A stretch of 64,000 nucleotides of DNA from positions 868,001 through 932,000 of the forward strand of contig JACDTU010000008.1 of the NCBI GenBank assembly GCA_022376465.1, given 5' to 3'. The stretch comes from Cubamyces lactineus (lineage: Eukaryota; Basidiomycota; Agaricomycetes; Polyporales; Polyporaceae). Of the stretch, positions 44,249 through 55,670 are shown one piece after another. The notes beneath the pieces were generated by a model. The model did not search any database, had not been told where the DNA came from, and was given only the letters and a program-made list of their open reading frames with translations. Within the stretch, counting starts at the first letter, position 1. The number at the start of each line of letters is the position of its first letter. The position numbers and the translations under genes are program-made.

Positions 44249-46452
44249 ATGAGAGTAACCCTGAGACTTTGTTTCTCTTCGACCGCCATGTTCTCCGTCC
44301 TCGCCTCATGGGCCCTGCTCGCGTGCGGCGTACTAGCAAGCTCTCAGACACCGTTCGACGCGACGGCGATAGCGGCGGGTGTCGTGAACCCGCTCCCTAT
44401 AGGGACTTTTAGTCCCCCAGGAAACATATCGACCCTAGCCCTTTCCTCCATCGTCTCCCGCAACGAGTATGCTTCTCTTGCCCACCCTCGCTTTCCGGGG
44501 CACCGCGTGCGGGTCAAGAAGAGCAACTTCTGCGACCCTACCGTCAAGTGAGCGCACCAATACTTGGATCACCTCGACGCCCACGATCTTGGTGTGCTTG
44601 CATACGGAATGCTGATACGTGCCCTGTCAGTGTGTACACCGGGTATCTAGACGTTGACTATGGCGCAAAGCACATGTTCTTTTATTTCTTTGAGAGTCGC
44701 CGCAATCCCGCATCAGGTGCTTAATAGCGAGATTGATGTGCTTCTCGTTACGTCTGTAGGGTTACTAACATTCAGGGTTGCAGACGATGTCATGATGTGG
44801 ATCAATGGAGGTAAGTGTCCCACCATCCCGGTCAGTAATTCAGGCAGATATTGACACTGTTGTTAACTCTAGGACCTGGTTGCTCATCTTCTATGGGCCT
44901 GCTTATGGAGCTGGGCCCTTGCAACATCGACATGAAGGGGGAGTCTGAAAATGGTACCCTATGGAACCCATACTCTTGGAATGCAGAAGCGAACATATTC
45001 TTCCTGGACCAACCGTCAGTGTTGTCTTCCTAATCCTGGGTTTGAGTTTGATATCCTGAGTTGACTCGTCCATGAGGATGCAGAGTCGGCGTCGGATTCT
45101 CTTATGCAGATTTTGGAGAGACCGTCGAGACGACAGAGGACGCTGCGAAGAACGTCCATGCGTTCCTCACCATATTTTTCGAAACCTTCTCAGAGTTCAA
45201 AGGCCGGCCACTCCATCTCGCCGGGGAGTCCTACGCAGTAAGCGATCAAAGCCTTTGATATTTCGCTCATCATGGGAGAAGAACTCATCAGCGGTGTAGG
45301 GACGTTACCTCCCGTCCTTCGCAAGCTATGTATACGACCAGAACCAGATCGCTAAAGCAGAGGGTCGCGACACTCTGAACCTCACGAGCGTACTCATCGG
45401 GAACGGCATCACAGACACCTCCACGTATGTCCAAATCAGACACATTCAAACATTCTTCCCCTGATCAAGAACAGCTTGTACGCCGGAAGGTACGAAGTCG
45501 AATGCGGGACCGCCTCCCTTGACGTGCCCTTCCAACAAATAGGCACGTGCGTGAGAATGAAGATCGCTGTGCGTCGTTGCTACGTCAAATTGCTCAGCCT
45601 CGGTATGATTGTGGCTGATGGAGTGTTCGCAGCTTCCCCGTTGCCAGAAAGCAATGCAAGAGAGTTGTGTGGACCGTTTCGACGCGATCGACTGCCAGGC
45701 CGCGGTGAACTTCTGCGACTCGCAGTTGAGCACAGCATATCACGCCAGCGGTAATTTCCGTGCTCCTGACTGAGCTTAGACGGGGTGGCACTGACAGGGC
45801 GCGACAGGTCGAAACGTCTATGACATTTCCAAGGTTCGCTGTCCTCGTGAAAGCCCTTAGTACACATTGGTCAACTCACGCCGCGCCACATACAGGACTG
45901 CGTCGGGGACAGCCTCTGCTACCTCGAGACGACCGTGATCAGCGACTTCCTCAACCGTCCCTCCACGCGCAGCCTCCTGGGAGTCGAGTCGCCCAGGAAC
46001 TTCACCTCCTGCAGCTCGGACGTCGGCCGCAGCTTCGCCGCGCACCTCGACAAGTACGCGGTGCCGGCGCAGTACTACGTCGCCGGCCTGCTCGAGCGCG
46101 GGGTGCGCGTGCTCATCTATGCGGGCACGTACGACTGGCAGTGCAACTGGGTTGCGAACAAGCTCTGGCTCGACAAGCTGGAGTGGACGGGCGTGACACA
46201 GTACACAAGCGAACAGGTCCGCGACTGGACAGTCGACGGGCGCAAGGCCGGCGAGACCAAGAGCGCGGGCCCGTTGACGTTTGCGACGGTGCGCGGCGCA
46301 GGGCATATGATGAGTGTCTTCCATTTTAGCGTGGTGTACGACGTGGGCGGTGGGATGCTGACAAGTTGCTTGATTGAGTGTACGTCCCGCACGACAAGCC
46401 TGCGGAGGCCCAGGCGATGGTGTCAAGATGGCTCGCGCAAAAGGACCTGTGA
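44249..46452 (+). CDS. Secreted serine carboxypeptidase (peptidase family S10)
   Basis: Predicted 520-aa secreted or vacuolar exopeptidase removing C-terminal residues. Eleven exons: 44249-44547, 44631-44716, 44784-44810, 44873-45014, 45084-45237, 45300-45424, 45475-45568, 45633-45750, 45808-45833, 45896-46313, 46379-46452. A signal peptide is seen ([18 protein letters not shown]; the start could be 44249 or 44288). Catalytic regions are GGPGCSSMG (oxyanion), GESYAGRYLP (Ser), [13 protein letters not shown] (Asp) and RGAGHM (His). There are several N-glycosylation sites. Length and motif order fit S10. The last intron (after GHM) has the weakest splice signals. Confidence 0.92.
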
Positions 46453-48030
46453 ACTGGCGTTCGGGCATGAACACCCAATCCGACACTGGTGTGTTATACT
46501 TACGGGATGGAATCCAGCGATATGGAGGAAGCCTGAGGGAAGGCGTCGGGCTGCGGGCATGCTCGGGCACCTCGGACTGCCCATGGCTCTCGTGGATTAT
46601 GCTGATTTTTACACCATTCGCCGCCTCCTGGTCTTCGCGAATCTACAAATCATTGCGGACCGTATCCGTTCATCCGTGTTCCGTGCTGGGAACGCTTGGG
46701 AACCTCGTCGATACTCGTCGATATGCAGGCGTTTGCGCGATCGCAGCGAGTGACGACCCGCAACGGTGGCTCAGCGCCTCCGTCTCCTATTCGTCCAAGT
46801 GCGGACTGGGACACGCAGAGAGGCTCAGGAACGCCGGAAAATGGACGTTATCATGAGTTGCGGGCTGTTGCCAGTCCCAGTCGACCGAGGGGTCCAGGGC
46901 TGAGATCATGATTGCTGTCAGGATCAGATGTTTGACGGGCTCACGCGAAATTATTGGTTACCACGGTATGGATGTGAATGTGCGCAGCGCAGCGGCCATA
47001 GCTTGTGGAGAAAATCCTATGATGTGATTTTCTGTACGAGCTCAGACTTCAGAGCGGATGCGCTGCTCGATGCCTTTGTTCAACGTTTGGTTGTAAGTGG
47101 GCAAATTTCAGGCCCCATGCGGGTGGAAAACATGGGATTCGCACGCCATACTCTCACGCAATCTGGGATGCCTTGCGACCGAACTGTCCGGGATACCAGA
47201 AGCCTGGAAGAACAGCGTTGAGTCATAAGCGAGACGACGTACTGAACGACGTCGCGATGCATGTGCTATTTAAAGTGACTGCAATGCAGATGTACGTATC
47301 ATCGTCGCTGTCTATAATTGCTGTCAATGCTCTCTCGAGCGCAGTCGTATGTGCGCGAACTGCAATGCGGATATCGACGTCGATGTACAGTGGTGATCGA
47401 GATGTAGCGCAGGGGGCATTTAGCACGGTGAGCTGTGTCCTGCAGGTCCTGTTTTCTGATTGGTCGCCATCACTGGACGGTGATATGTTGCATGCAGCTG
47501 TGCGAGGCGCGATCCCAGCTTGGCACGCGGAAATGTCGAGCCTTTGCGACAGCTCTCGTATGCAATATCCTGGACGATGCTATCGGCGTATAGGTCGTGT
47601 GGTGGTTGGGGGGATGGGAAGAGAGGGCGTGCTTTGCTCGTGAGTGCTGGGCGGAAGGGAGGAGGAGGGAAGGGATTTGGGGCTGGTTACTATGGAAATA
47701 AGCAATCTGCCGGTTTCCCCGACCCAGGCGTACGGTATCCCATCCCAGGCAATCATCCCCCCCTCGCCTGTAAAAGGCGACCGCCCACCGTCCTCTCCTC
47801 CCACCCCCTCCCTCCTTCCTTCCTCCGTCTTTTTTCGGTGCTCAAGGTGCGTCCTCCCTCTTCCATGCATCGTACCCTTCTCTAACGCAGTGCGCGCGCA
47901 TACAGTCACTTCGGGCTGCCCGGTAGCGCCCCTGGACCACTTCCATTCGTTTCGGCATTGCCCAACTCGTCCTCCAGCAGGCTTTTGACTCCGGCAGTTA
48001 GCAAATCCAGGTCTTCGTCTCGTCTCAACA
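46453..48030. other. Intergenic region, 1.6 kb
   Basis: No gene is recognised. Pyrimidine-rich blocks at 47755-47880 and a leader up to 48030 suggest the promoter of the Rds1-like gene. Short open frames here have no family similarity. Confidence 0.4.
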
Positions 48031-49582
48031 ATGCCTTCTCTCGCCTCTCTCTTCGCCCTTGCGGCTCCTTTGATGGTTCTCGGCGCGCCCCTCAAGCGGC
48101 AAGCCAACGCTGCCGATCTCCTGGTTCTGAGTGCGTATCCCTCCCGAACTACCGGTCATCTGCACCCGAGCAGTGGACTGAACTGGCTTCCCGTATGCTA
48201 GAGTTTGCGGATGTCCTTGAGAACTTTGAGAACCAGTTCTACCAGCAAGCGCTCCAAAAGTTCCAGCCTAGCGACTTCACTGCTGCAGGCTTCGTCGACG
48301 CGCAGGTCCCTATTCAACAGTTCCAGGCCATTCAGTCCGATGAAGCATCACACGCGACCATTCTTGAGGTGCGTACCCCCGCGCGCGCAATGAGTGCTTT
48401 GGTTTCCGTACAACATACTAACTCCGATGGGGGACGCTATCCATAGTCTACAATCCAGTCGCTTGGCGACAGCCCCATTTCAGGGTGCAACTTCGACTTT
48501 GGCAGTGCTCTCAACGACGTCGCCTCGATGGCCCCGGTCGCCCGTGTAGTGGAGAACCTCGGTGTCGGCGCGTACCTCGGCGCCGCGCACCTGATCACTG
48601 ACCCCGCCCTGCTCACCGCGGCCGGCTCAATCCTGACTGTGGAAGCCCGTCATCAGACGATCCTTAACGTCCTTAGCAACGGTGTATCAATTCCCCAGGC
48701 TTTCGACATTGCCCTGCTCCCGAACGAAGTCCTTGCTGTCGCTGGCGCGTTCATCTCTGGCTGCGACACTGGTATCACCGGTACGCAGTCTATCTTGTGG
48801 GGATATTGTGACGGTGCTGATGGCAACCGTCCACAGCTAACCAGCCTCTGACGCTCACGAACACCGGGTCCGTTGGCCCCGGCACGACTCTCACCTTCTC
48901 CTCTCCTGCCATCAACGGCTCGACCGACGTAAGTGAAGTTCTGCGAGCGAATGCATCGACCATCTAACAGACTTTCTCTTCGCAGGGCCTGTTCTGCCAG
49001 ATGCTCGTTGGTGGTATGCCCACCTCGATCCCCTTCCCCTTCGACCAGTGTGTCGTTCCCGACGGCATTGAGGGCCCCGTCGCTATCTTCGTCACGAGCG
49101 ACATGCAACCATTGAACAACAACGTCGTTGAGCGCGCCAGCCAGGCAGTTGTCGCCGGCCCCACTATGGCGTTCATCGACACCCAGAAGCAGCTCCTCTC
49201 GCAGCTCGCGCTCGCCGCCTCCAACAGCTCTGGTGACAACTCGTCCAACGACAGCTCCTCCACGACGACGATCTCCCCCGCGCAGGCGACCTCCATCATC
49301 TCAAGCGCGTCGGCCGCAAGCGCGACTGACGGCGCCACTGCTACTGCGACCGACTCGGGCGCGTCCGCGACCCCCACCGGCGGCGCCGTCTCCGTGAACT
49401 CGAGCAGCGATCCCGCTGCGAGCGGCACGAACTCTGCCCCCGCGCCCGCTGAGTCTGACACCACTGTCGTCCAGTCGCCCGGTACGCGCAACATCGCGAC
49501 GGGCACGACCTCCAACGGCGCTATCACCGTCATCGGCTGGGACGACCTCCAAGGACAGGACCAGCAACAGCAGTCCAACTAA
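48031..49582 (+). CDS. Secreted ferritin-like domain protein (Rds1 type)
   Basis: Five exons: 48031-48130, 48202-48368, 48447-48780, 48837-48928, 48986-49582 (429 aa). The signal peptide MPSLASLFALAAPLMVLGAPLKR ends at a dibasic site. The helical ferritin-like domain includes LENFENQFYQQALQKF, IQSDEASHATIL and ILTVEARHQTILNVL, which keeps Glu/His metal-ligand-like residues. The C-terminal 130 residues are Ser/Thr/Ala-rich, likely glycosylated, and end in a short Gln-rich tail. The fission-yeast relative Rds1 responds to stress and nutrients. The enzymatic role is unknown; it is probably a secreted or wall-associated protein. Confidence 0.85.
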
Positions 49583-50152
49583 GCAGCTGCGCTCTCAGCG
49601 GGATACATAGCACTTCGTCACGAGGTGTGTACATATCATAGGGGTTGTTGTTAGTCGAGGTAGGACAGGCAGGAGGGCACGGACGTTCCTTCTCTTGCCT
49701 CCACCCGCCGCTTCGCGTTCATACGGACTGGGCCTGGGCCCCGAAGGACTTTGTGTTCATTTTATCGCTCTTACCATCACTGCTAGCTAGATAGGCGTAC
49801 ATCCCCAGCAAGGCGACCGACGTTATTCACTGGATCCGCGTCTCCGTAATCCTCCTTCGTTCTTCGATGCGGTTTGTTCGCTTGTTGACCTGCCGTTTAC
49901 TTTTTTCAATTACTTGGTTGCTGTGCTTGACGAGCTTTGGGTTTGTGCTGGTCCAAATTCTTGTACCTTACTTGTTCACTGTACGGTACGATATTTGACC
50001 GAGGAAGTATCACCCTCTCTTCCCCGCCATCCAACCCTCGTGTGCGCGCGTTTTGAGTGGGCCGGTCAGCATGAGTGAGAGATCGCACAAGCCGCCACAC
50101 GTTGGGTACATCTTCTCGAGTACAACCCTACGAATTTGAAGGGCAAAAAAGT
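49583..50152. other. Intergenic region
   Basis: 3' flank of the Rds1-like gene, T-rich after 49740. It runs up to the tRNA gene. Nothing else is recognised. Confidence 0.4.
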
Positions 50153-50226
50153 TGGCCAACGCCGGGATCGAACCGACGACCTTGGCGTTATTAGCACCAC
50201 GCTCTAACCAACTGAGCTAGTCGGCC
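50153..50226 (-). tRNA. tRNA-Ile (anticodon AAU)
   Basis: The minus strand folds as a standard 74-nt tRNA. The acceptor is GGCCGAC/GTTGGCC with discriminator A, the D-arm contains CTCAGTTGGTTAGAGC, the anticodon stem is TGGTG/CGCCA with loop CTAATAA (anticodon AAT), and the T-arm contains GGTTCGATCCC. No intron. Upstream on the minus strand is the 5' flank of the EAF gene; downstream (below 50153) is a T-rich terminator candidate (plus strand AAAAAA at 50145-50150). Confidence 0.95.
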
Positions 50227-50428
50227 GTTGAAACAGTGGGACAGCGTTGCAACACAGCGCGTGGCTGCCTGGGCCTTGGCATTAATTGAGGAACTATTGT
50301 TAGCGTGTGGCTTGGGCCGAGCTGAGAGCGGACATCCGACTGCTGCTAGCGCTCGCCTCTCACCCCGACCAGGTCAAGAGACCTTGTCCTCTCCCCCTCC
50401 GCCGCCTCTCTCTTTCTTCCCTACCACT

Positions 50429-52180
50429 ATGACCTCGGCTGCGTCCAACGCCTGGATGCCCGCTGGACGACACGACGTGAACATTGGCTCCTCCCTCGCC
50501 CGCGCCCTCAAGGCGCGCAAGGGCGGTCCGGTCAAGAATGGCAAGGCCAAGCTCGATCGAGAGTTCTACTCCATCCGCTGTGCGTGTCTGCCGCCTGGCC
50601 TCCCGACTCGCGCATTGGGCGCCGTCTCACAGGGCTCCTCCCAGATAACTTCAAGCCAGAGTCGGTGGACCCGACGAAGCCTGGCACCATTGAAGTGAAC
50701 AAGCCGAAGGACGAGGGTGGGTCCGCGCAGGTTCACATAGTGCGCCCCAGTACACAGGTGCGTGCTCGCGCGCGTTGTTGCTTCTACCCTCTGTGCCGAC
50801 GTATGATCTATGACAGAATGAGAACGGAGTTCACTTCATCGGCGGCGAGAAGTCCCAGCGGGAGTTCGACTGTGTCCTCATCTTTGACGAGGAGTTGGGG
50901 GTCAGTGACATTCATGAACGCTTCGCCATCTTGTAGCTTAACTAATCTTCCCGAAGACGTTCACACTGGAGAAGTTAGACTCATCGGTCACTGTCAATCA
51001 CGATGCACGGCCGGTACATATACCCCGTCATGTTAACTCTCGTACGTTAATTCCTCAGCACCTGTGGCCATGGGCGTCCCGTTGACAAGCGCCTCCCATT
51101 TCAGCCGCGCCAGCGCCGCCGCAGCGGATATCCTCGTCCACTTCAAGTGCGCCCCGCGAGCGCGCGCCCATCGCCAAGAAGGAAGAAGAGGAAGAGAGCG
51201 AGGGCGAGATTCCTGAGCCACCGAAGCCTAAGCCTTCATCGCGCCCTACCGCCGCCGCTACTCCTACTGTGCCACCCAAGGTCAAGCCACCCACACCCGT
51301 GAACCAGCCGGCACCAGCGCCACAACAAGCTGCCCGCCCCCTACCACCCAGCTTACCTCCCAAACCTACTCAGCCCGCAGCGGCCGTTAAGCCGAGGCCA
51401 CGGCCCGTAGGTACTTCAGTTCCCACCCCCACACCAACCCCTGCCTCTGCCACCGCCTCCGCTCCGCTCAAAGGTGCGAACAAGCGAGAGCTCCCGGCCG
51501 AGCCCGCGGAGCCGGCCCAAGCCCGTCGTGCCATGCAGCCACCTCCCAAACGTCCCAAAGTCGTTCCCGAGAAACCAAAGGAGAAGGAAAAGAAGGAACC
51601 GCCGCCCTTGGCCCTGCCGGGCTCGAGCTCGGTCCCTGCGCTCGCGTTGCCATCTGGCCCCAGCGTACCGGCCAAGGCGCAGCCGCCCGCACTGTCCTTG
51701 CCATCCTCATCGGCCGCGGTCGCGCTCCCGTCCGCCCCAGAGCCTGCCGCGCCCCCTGCGGTCACAGACTCGGACGAAGAAGAGTGGGACGAGGTGCAGC
51801 CCACGATCGCAGCTCCAGCGCCACCGGTGCCGCCACCGCCCGCGGATCCGCTCGCCCCACGGACGATCGTCATGGAGGAGATCGAGCCGGACGCGTTCAC
51901 GCCTCCGGCCGCGGACGCGGGCTACATCGACGGCGTGGAGGAGGAGGAGATTGACATGGCAGCGTTCGAGGAGGAGCTGAAGGAGCAGCTTGGCGACCCG
52001 GAGGCGGACGCGGAGATGCTGGACGGCGAGGGCGAGGAGGACGACATGGACTTCCTCGCGGGCGCGATGTCGCCCGTCGTCGAGCGCCAGCCGGTCAGCC
52101 TGAACCGCTTCCTCGGCGGCCCCACGGAGTTTGGCGACGACGACGACTACTCGAGCAGCGAGGACAGCGACGAGGATTAG
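50429..52180 (+). CDS. EAF-family RNA polymerase II elongation factor
   Basis: Predicted 497-aa nuclear protein. Exons: 50429-50579, 50645-50757, 50817-50900, 50957-51026, 51105-52180. The N-terminal EAF domain spans about residues 15-125 (EFYSIRYNFKPESVDPTKPGTIEV; FDCVLIFDEELG; TFTLEKLDSSVTV). A long Pro/Ala-rich linker follows, then an acidic C-terminus (DSDEEEWDEV; IDMAAFEEELKEQL; ending SSSEDSDED). This matches the EAF architecture, with the domain contacting ELL-type factors and an acidic activation tail. The donor ending the fourth exon is weak (GTCATG), chosen because it alone keeps the frame. The AUG lies 203 bp from the end of the divergent tRNA-Ile gene. Confidence 0.85.
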
Positions 52181-52477
52181 AGCGTGTGGGGGGTGGGGGG
52201 TGGGTTCGTTTGTCATGGGCAAGTGTTATGGTTGAATAAAGGTCAGGGGGTGACATTGGGGATGGTGACTGTCGGTGGATTCGTTCGGAAGATTCTGATG
52301 GACGGTCGTTTGCTTTGCTGTACTTATACCCATGCATCTAATATCCTGTACTCATAGATACCTGTCGACCGTGCCGTTCTGTACCTCCATAATAGATCTG
52401 AATTGTTTACTTCAAACGTCGCGTATCTGGCAAATGCTAACTCATGCACTGACAGAGTCACCGCACCGTCCTCTGAG
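52181..52477. other. Convergent intergenic region
   Basis: Shared 3' flank between the EAF gene (+) and the first tandem paralogue (-). No feature is seen. Confidence 0.35.
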
Positions 52478-53707
52478 CTACCCCACCAGCTTGCCCAACG
52501 CTACTTTGACCGCTTTCCGCTCGAACGGGGTCAACCGCATCTCAGACGTGAGGAACTCATCTACGTCGGTCGCGGACCACTTCGCGAACGTCGTTAACCG
52601 CATCTTGCTCGTGAGACCCGCCATCCGGAACCGGTCGAGCAGGTAGGCGAACGTGCTGTCGATGCCGCACAGGAATTCGAACACGTCTTTGTCGTCACGT
52701 CCGGTAAGGTCGACTGTCCCGACAAGTCGCTTGTTGTGAGTCTGGTGGCCGAAGTTGGCGAGAGGGACCTGACTCGTTGTAGTGCTCTGTTTGAGCGGTT
52801 ACGTTGTTTGAGCGGTTACGTGAGAATATTAGTACCAACGAGTGATGTGCAGGGTATGACCGAGTCTCACATCTGGGTGGGCGCGGGGGCACGCGGCGTC
52901 GCGTTGGTTGGCGTTAGTCTTGCCTGCCCTTGCGATATCTTCGCCGCTGGTTCTGGCCTGTTGTGAGGGATCAGCAGCTCATCCCGACGCATGGCTTTCA
53001 CGCTTCCGTTGAAAGCACCAGGCCAGACAGGGAACTACATACATTAACATTGCCCCTAGCACAACCCGGTGCTCTCATCGCGGGGCCATTCTGCCTCCCG
53101 CCGCACCCTTTGGAGCTAGCCTGTGCGGGCAAACGCACCGACAAGCGCCGCGGCTTCGAATATCGTTTCAACGATGGGTCGATCGTACGCCTGTAGTCCC
53201 CTAGTTGCTGGTAGGCGTAGTACATGACGGGCCATGCCCCCTCGTATTCCGCAAAGATGGGGAAATCTTTGAGAATCTAGTAGATCAGACAGTCGAACGA
53301 GTCAGCTCTGGAACGAAGTCGCGTCGCACCTCGTTCTGCGGTGCATAACGTTACCTCTTCTTGCAACCGCCCTATGTCATGCTTTTCTTGGGAGCCCCAG
53401 CATACATTGATGTTCAGTATAGCCCCGACGAGCCTCTTGATGCGAAGCTATGTGCGCGTCACCGAGCGTCAGTTGCGTTCTTGCCAACAGTACGAGAGGC
53501 CTACGAGTGACGTACCTTGGCTTCAATGAACTTGGGAAGATCGTCTGGGCGAATGGACCCCGAGTACATGCGCTTGAGGCCTCTGAGTGGCTTGGGGACT
53601 AGTTTGCGTCTCGACGGCGGGGCGTTCGACGGGAAAGTGATTGGTACATTGGAGGGCGGATGGAGCGGTGGCCCAGTTGTGATGATTGGACCGTCTGTTC
53701 CTTGCAT
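52478..53707 (-). CDS. Lineage-specific paralogue A (tandem family)
   Basis: Exons that can be fixed are 53516-53707, 53355-53447, 53189-53276, and a last exon ending at 52478. The start MQGTDGPIITTG is chosen by alignment with copy B. Conserved segments are SRRKLVPKPL, IKRLVGAILNINVCW, FAEYEGAWPVMYYAYQQLGD and the C-terminal FEFLCGIDSTFAYLLDRF ... LTPFERKAVKVALGKL. There is no signal peptide or membrane helix. The middle, 52900-53180, cannot be joined cleanly: the frame homologous to copy B (EAAALVGAFARTG) runs into TAG, so the gene may be damaged or use another splice. The family is unknown; I recall similar C-termini in Agaricomycetes. Confidence 0.5.
52788..52821. repeat. 17-bp direct tandem duplication
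   Basis: TGTTTGAGCGGTTACGT occurs twice without a spacer (52788-52804 and 52805-52821), apparently within an intron of paralogue A. Confidence 0.85.
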
Positions 53708-54426
53708 CTTGCAACAGCAGAAGTCGAGGCGTAAACCGAGAAAATGCCCTGGAGTGGACGGGGAATATGGCACCAGGAGATGGGGTTCCAAGACGCTGAC
53801 ACTCGCGGTACTAGGCGACGAGGACTTCTAAGCATGGCCTCATATCCGCAATCCACGACGGGCCCCGTGAAAGTTCAATTCAATGTCCCCATTGACTGCT
53901 TCGTTGATGGCGAGATCGCCTCGTGCGTGGGCTGCTTGCACAACACCGTCCGAACTTGAGGGCTCTCCGCTCAATCTGGTAATCCGGAAGGTCTTGACCA
54001 CTAGTATTGCCGTACCACGACGAGGGGAGGCAGCCACCGTGATGCTACCGCGCTTCGCAGCGAGTTGGTTTTCCAGAGATCTTGCAATCTCCCCAACATA
54101 GGTGCCTGCGGTCCACGGTTGAGTCGCTCTCTGTGGGCCAGAGCCGGACATAACAGGGTTCCGATTCCCTGAAGCATCCGCGACGCACGGCTGTTGAGGC
54201 TGAGATGGCTCGAGTCATTTATGGTTTAGATCTGGTATGAAGGTGAGATATGACTAGGTTAGCGATTGATGAACTCTGGGCATGCGGTATGAGTCCAAGC
54301 TGCAGTTGACGCGCGTCGTGCGGGTACACAAGGATCCACATGATGGGCCTCGAGCGCCTCCCCGTCAACGTTGCGTCTCTCATTATACTGCAATTGAAAA
54401 CAAAGACATCCTCATCGTTCCATAAG
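53708..54426. other. Spacer between tandem paralogues
   Basis: Promoter side of copy A and 3' flank of copy B. A minus-strand open frame of 103 codons at 53840-54151 has no family match and no homologue upstream of copy B, so I do not call it. A block at 54294-54345 resembles one at 56385-56430. Confidence 0.35.
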
Positions 54427-55670
54427 CTACCCTGCCAGCTTCCCTAGCGCTACCTTAACTGCCCTACGTTCAAAGGCCGACAATCGAACCTCGGAAACGA
54501 GAAACGCATCCACGTCCCCCTCGCTCCATTCTGCCAATGCAGCCAGCCGCGCCCTGCTCGTAAGTCCCGCAACCCGGAACCGGTCGATGAGGTAGCCAAA
54601 CGTGTTGCCGATGCTGCACAGAAACTCGAGCACGTCCTTCTCGTCCTGCTTTGCCAGCTCGATCATTGCAGCGAGCCGTCTGTCACTGGGGGAGTAGGCT
54701 CCCGAGCCACGATCACGGCGAGGAGGTGCCTGGACTCCCGTAGCGGCCTGTCCAAAGCAAGAACGTCAGTACAGGGAAGGTGCTTGCTAAATGCGAATGG
54801 TTCTGACCGAAGACACAGGAAGCGCGGGCGCGTATTGACATTGTCTATCGTCGGTCGTGCGCACGTCCGCTGCGGCGACAACATTATCTGCTACTGCGGC
54901 CTGCTGTGAGGTGTCAAAGGATGAGCGATGTATTCGCCATTCCCGCCGGAAGCATTAGGTTTAAGAAACAACACGACATATAGCAGCACAACCGTGACTC
55001 ACCTCCGCGCGACCCGGCGGCCGTCGAGTCGCACCCATTTGACCCCCGGCCAAGCATGTCGAGCAGGGCTGTCTGTTTAGTATATGCGTCGAGACACGCC
55101 GCCGCGTCGGCCCTGGTTCTGTCCAATCGAGACATCGCCTAAAATCTCCTAGCTTCTGGTATGCGTAGTACATGACCGGCCACGCTCCTTCGTAATCCTT
55201 GAACATTGGGAACCGTCGTAGAATCTGGGTATGCAACGACCATCTATTAGTACGAGAACGACGGAGGCGTATCACGACGATTTGCCAGTGTGGCGATACC
55301 TTTGCTTTCAGCCGTTCGACGGCACGCGCCTCCTGGAAGCGCCAAGAGACATTTATATTCAACAAGATCCGGACAAGCCTCTTGATGACATCCTGCGTAC
55401 GCACCACGAGGTGGGATCAGTACCGTGTACATCTCAAACACTCGCGCCAGATGCAGCGGACTTCTCGCGCACCTTCGCCTGTAGATACTTGGGAAGATGG
55501 TCCGAGCGGATATATCCTATGTAGCTGCGATTGCGGCGGTGGGGAGGTTCGGGGACCAGCTCGCGGCGGGCTTGCGGCGCGTTAGACGTGAGAGCTTCCC
55601 GCACATTGGGAAGCGGATGTGCCGGCGGAAGAGTGGGTCCAACCGTTATACTCGCGTTGTCTTCCAGCAT
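54427..55670 (-). CDS. Lineage-specific paralogue B (tandem family)
   Basis: The clear exons are 55473-55670, 55300-55392, about 55130-55224, about 55017-55120, a short exon near 54800-54880, and 54427 to about 54748. The start MLEDNASITVGPTLPP lies about 125 bp below a TATA run. Segments align with copy A in order: ARRELVPEP, IKRLVRILLNINVSW, FKDYEGAWPVMYYAYQKLGD, LAAMIELAKQDEKDVLEFLCSIGNTFGYLIDRF, LSAFERRAVKVALGKL. The second exon is 93 nt in both copies. Soluble, helical, unknown function. Joins in the middle are tentative. Copy B looks the more intact of the two. Confidence 0.55.

Noticed and set aside
51370..52222. Long minus-strand frames opposite the EAF gene
   Set aside because: Antisense shadows of its Pro/Ala-rich linker and acidic tail, without splice sites or similarity.
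53840..54151. 103-codon minus-strand open frame as a first exon of paralogue A
   Set aside because: No counterpart lies upstream of copy B, and alignment of the two copies places the start of A at 53707.
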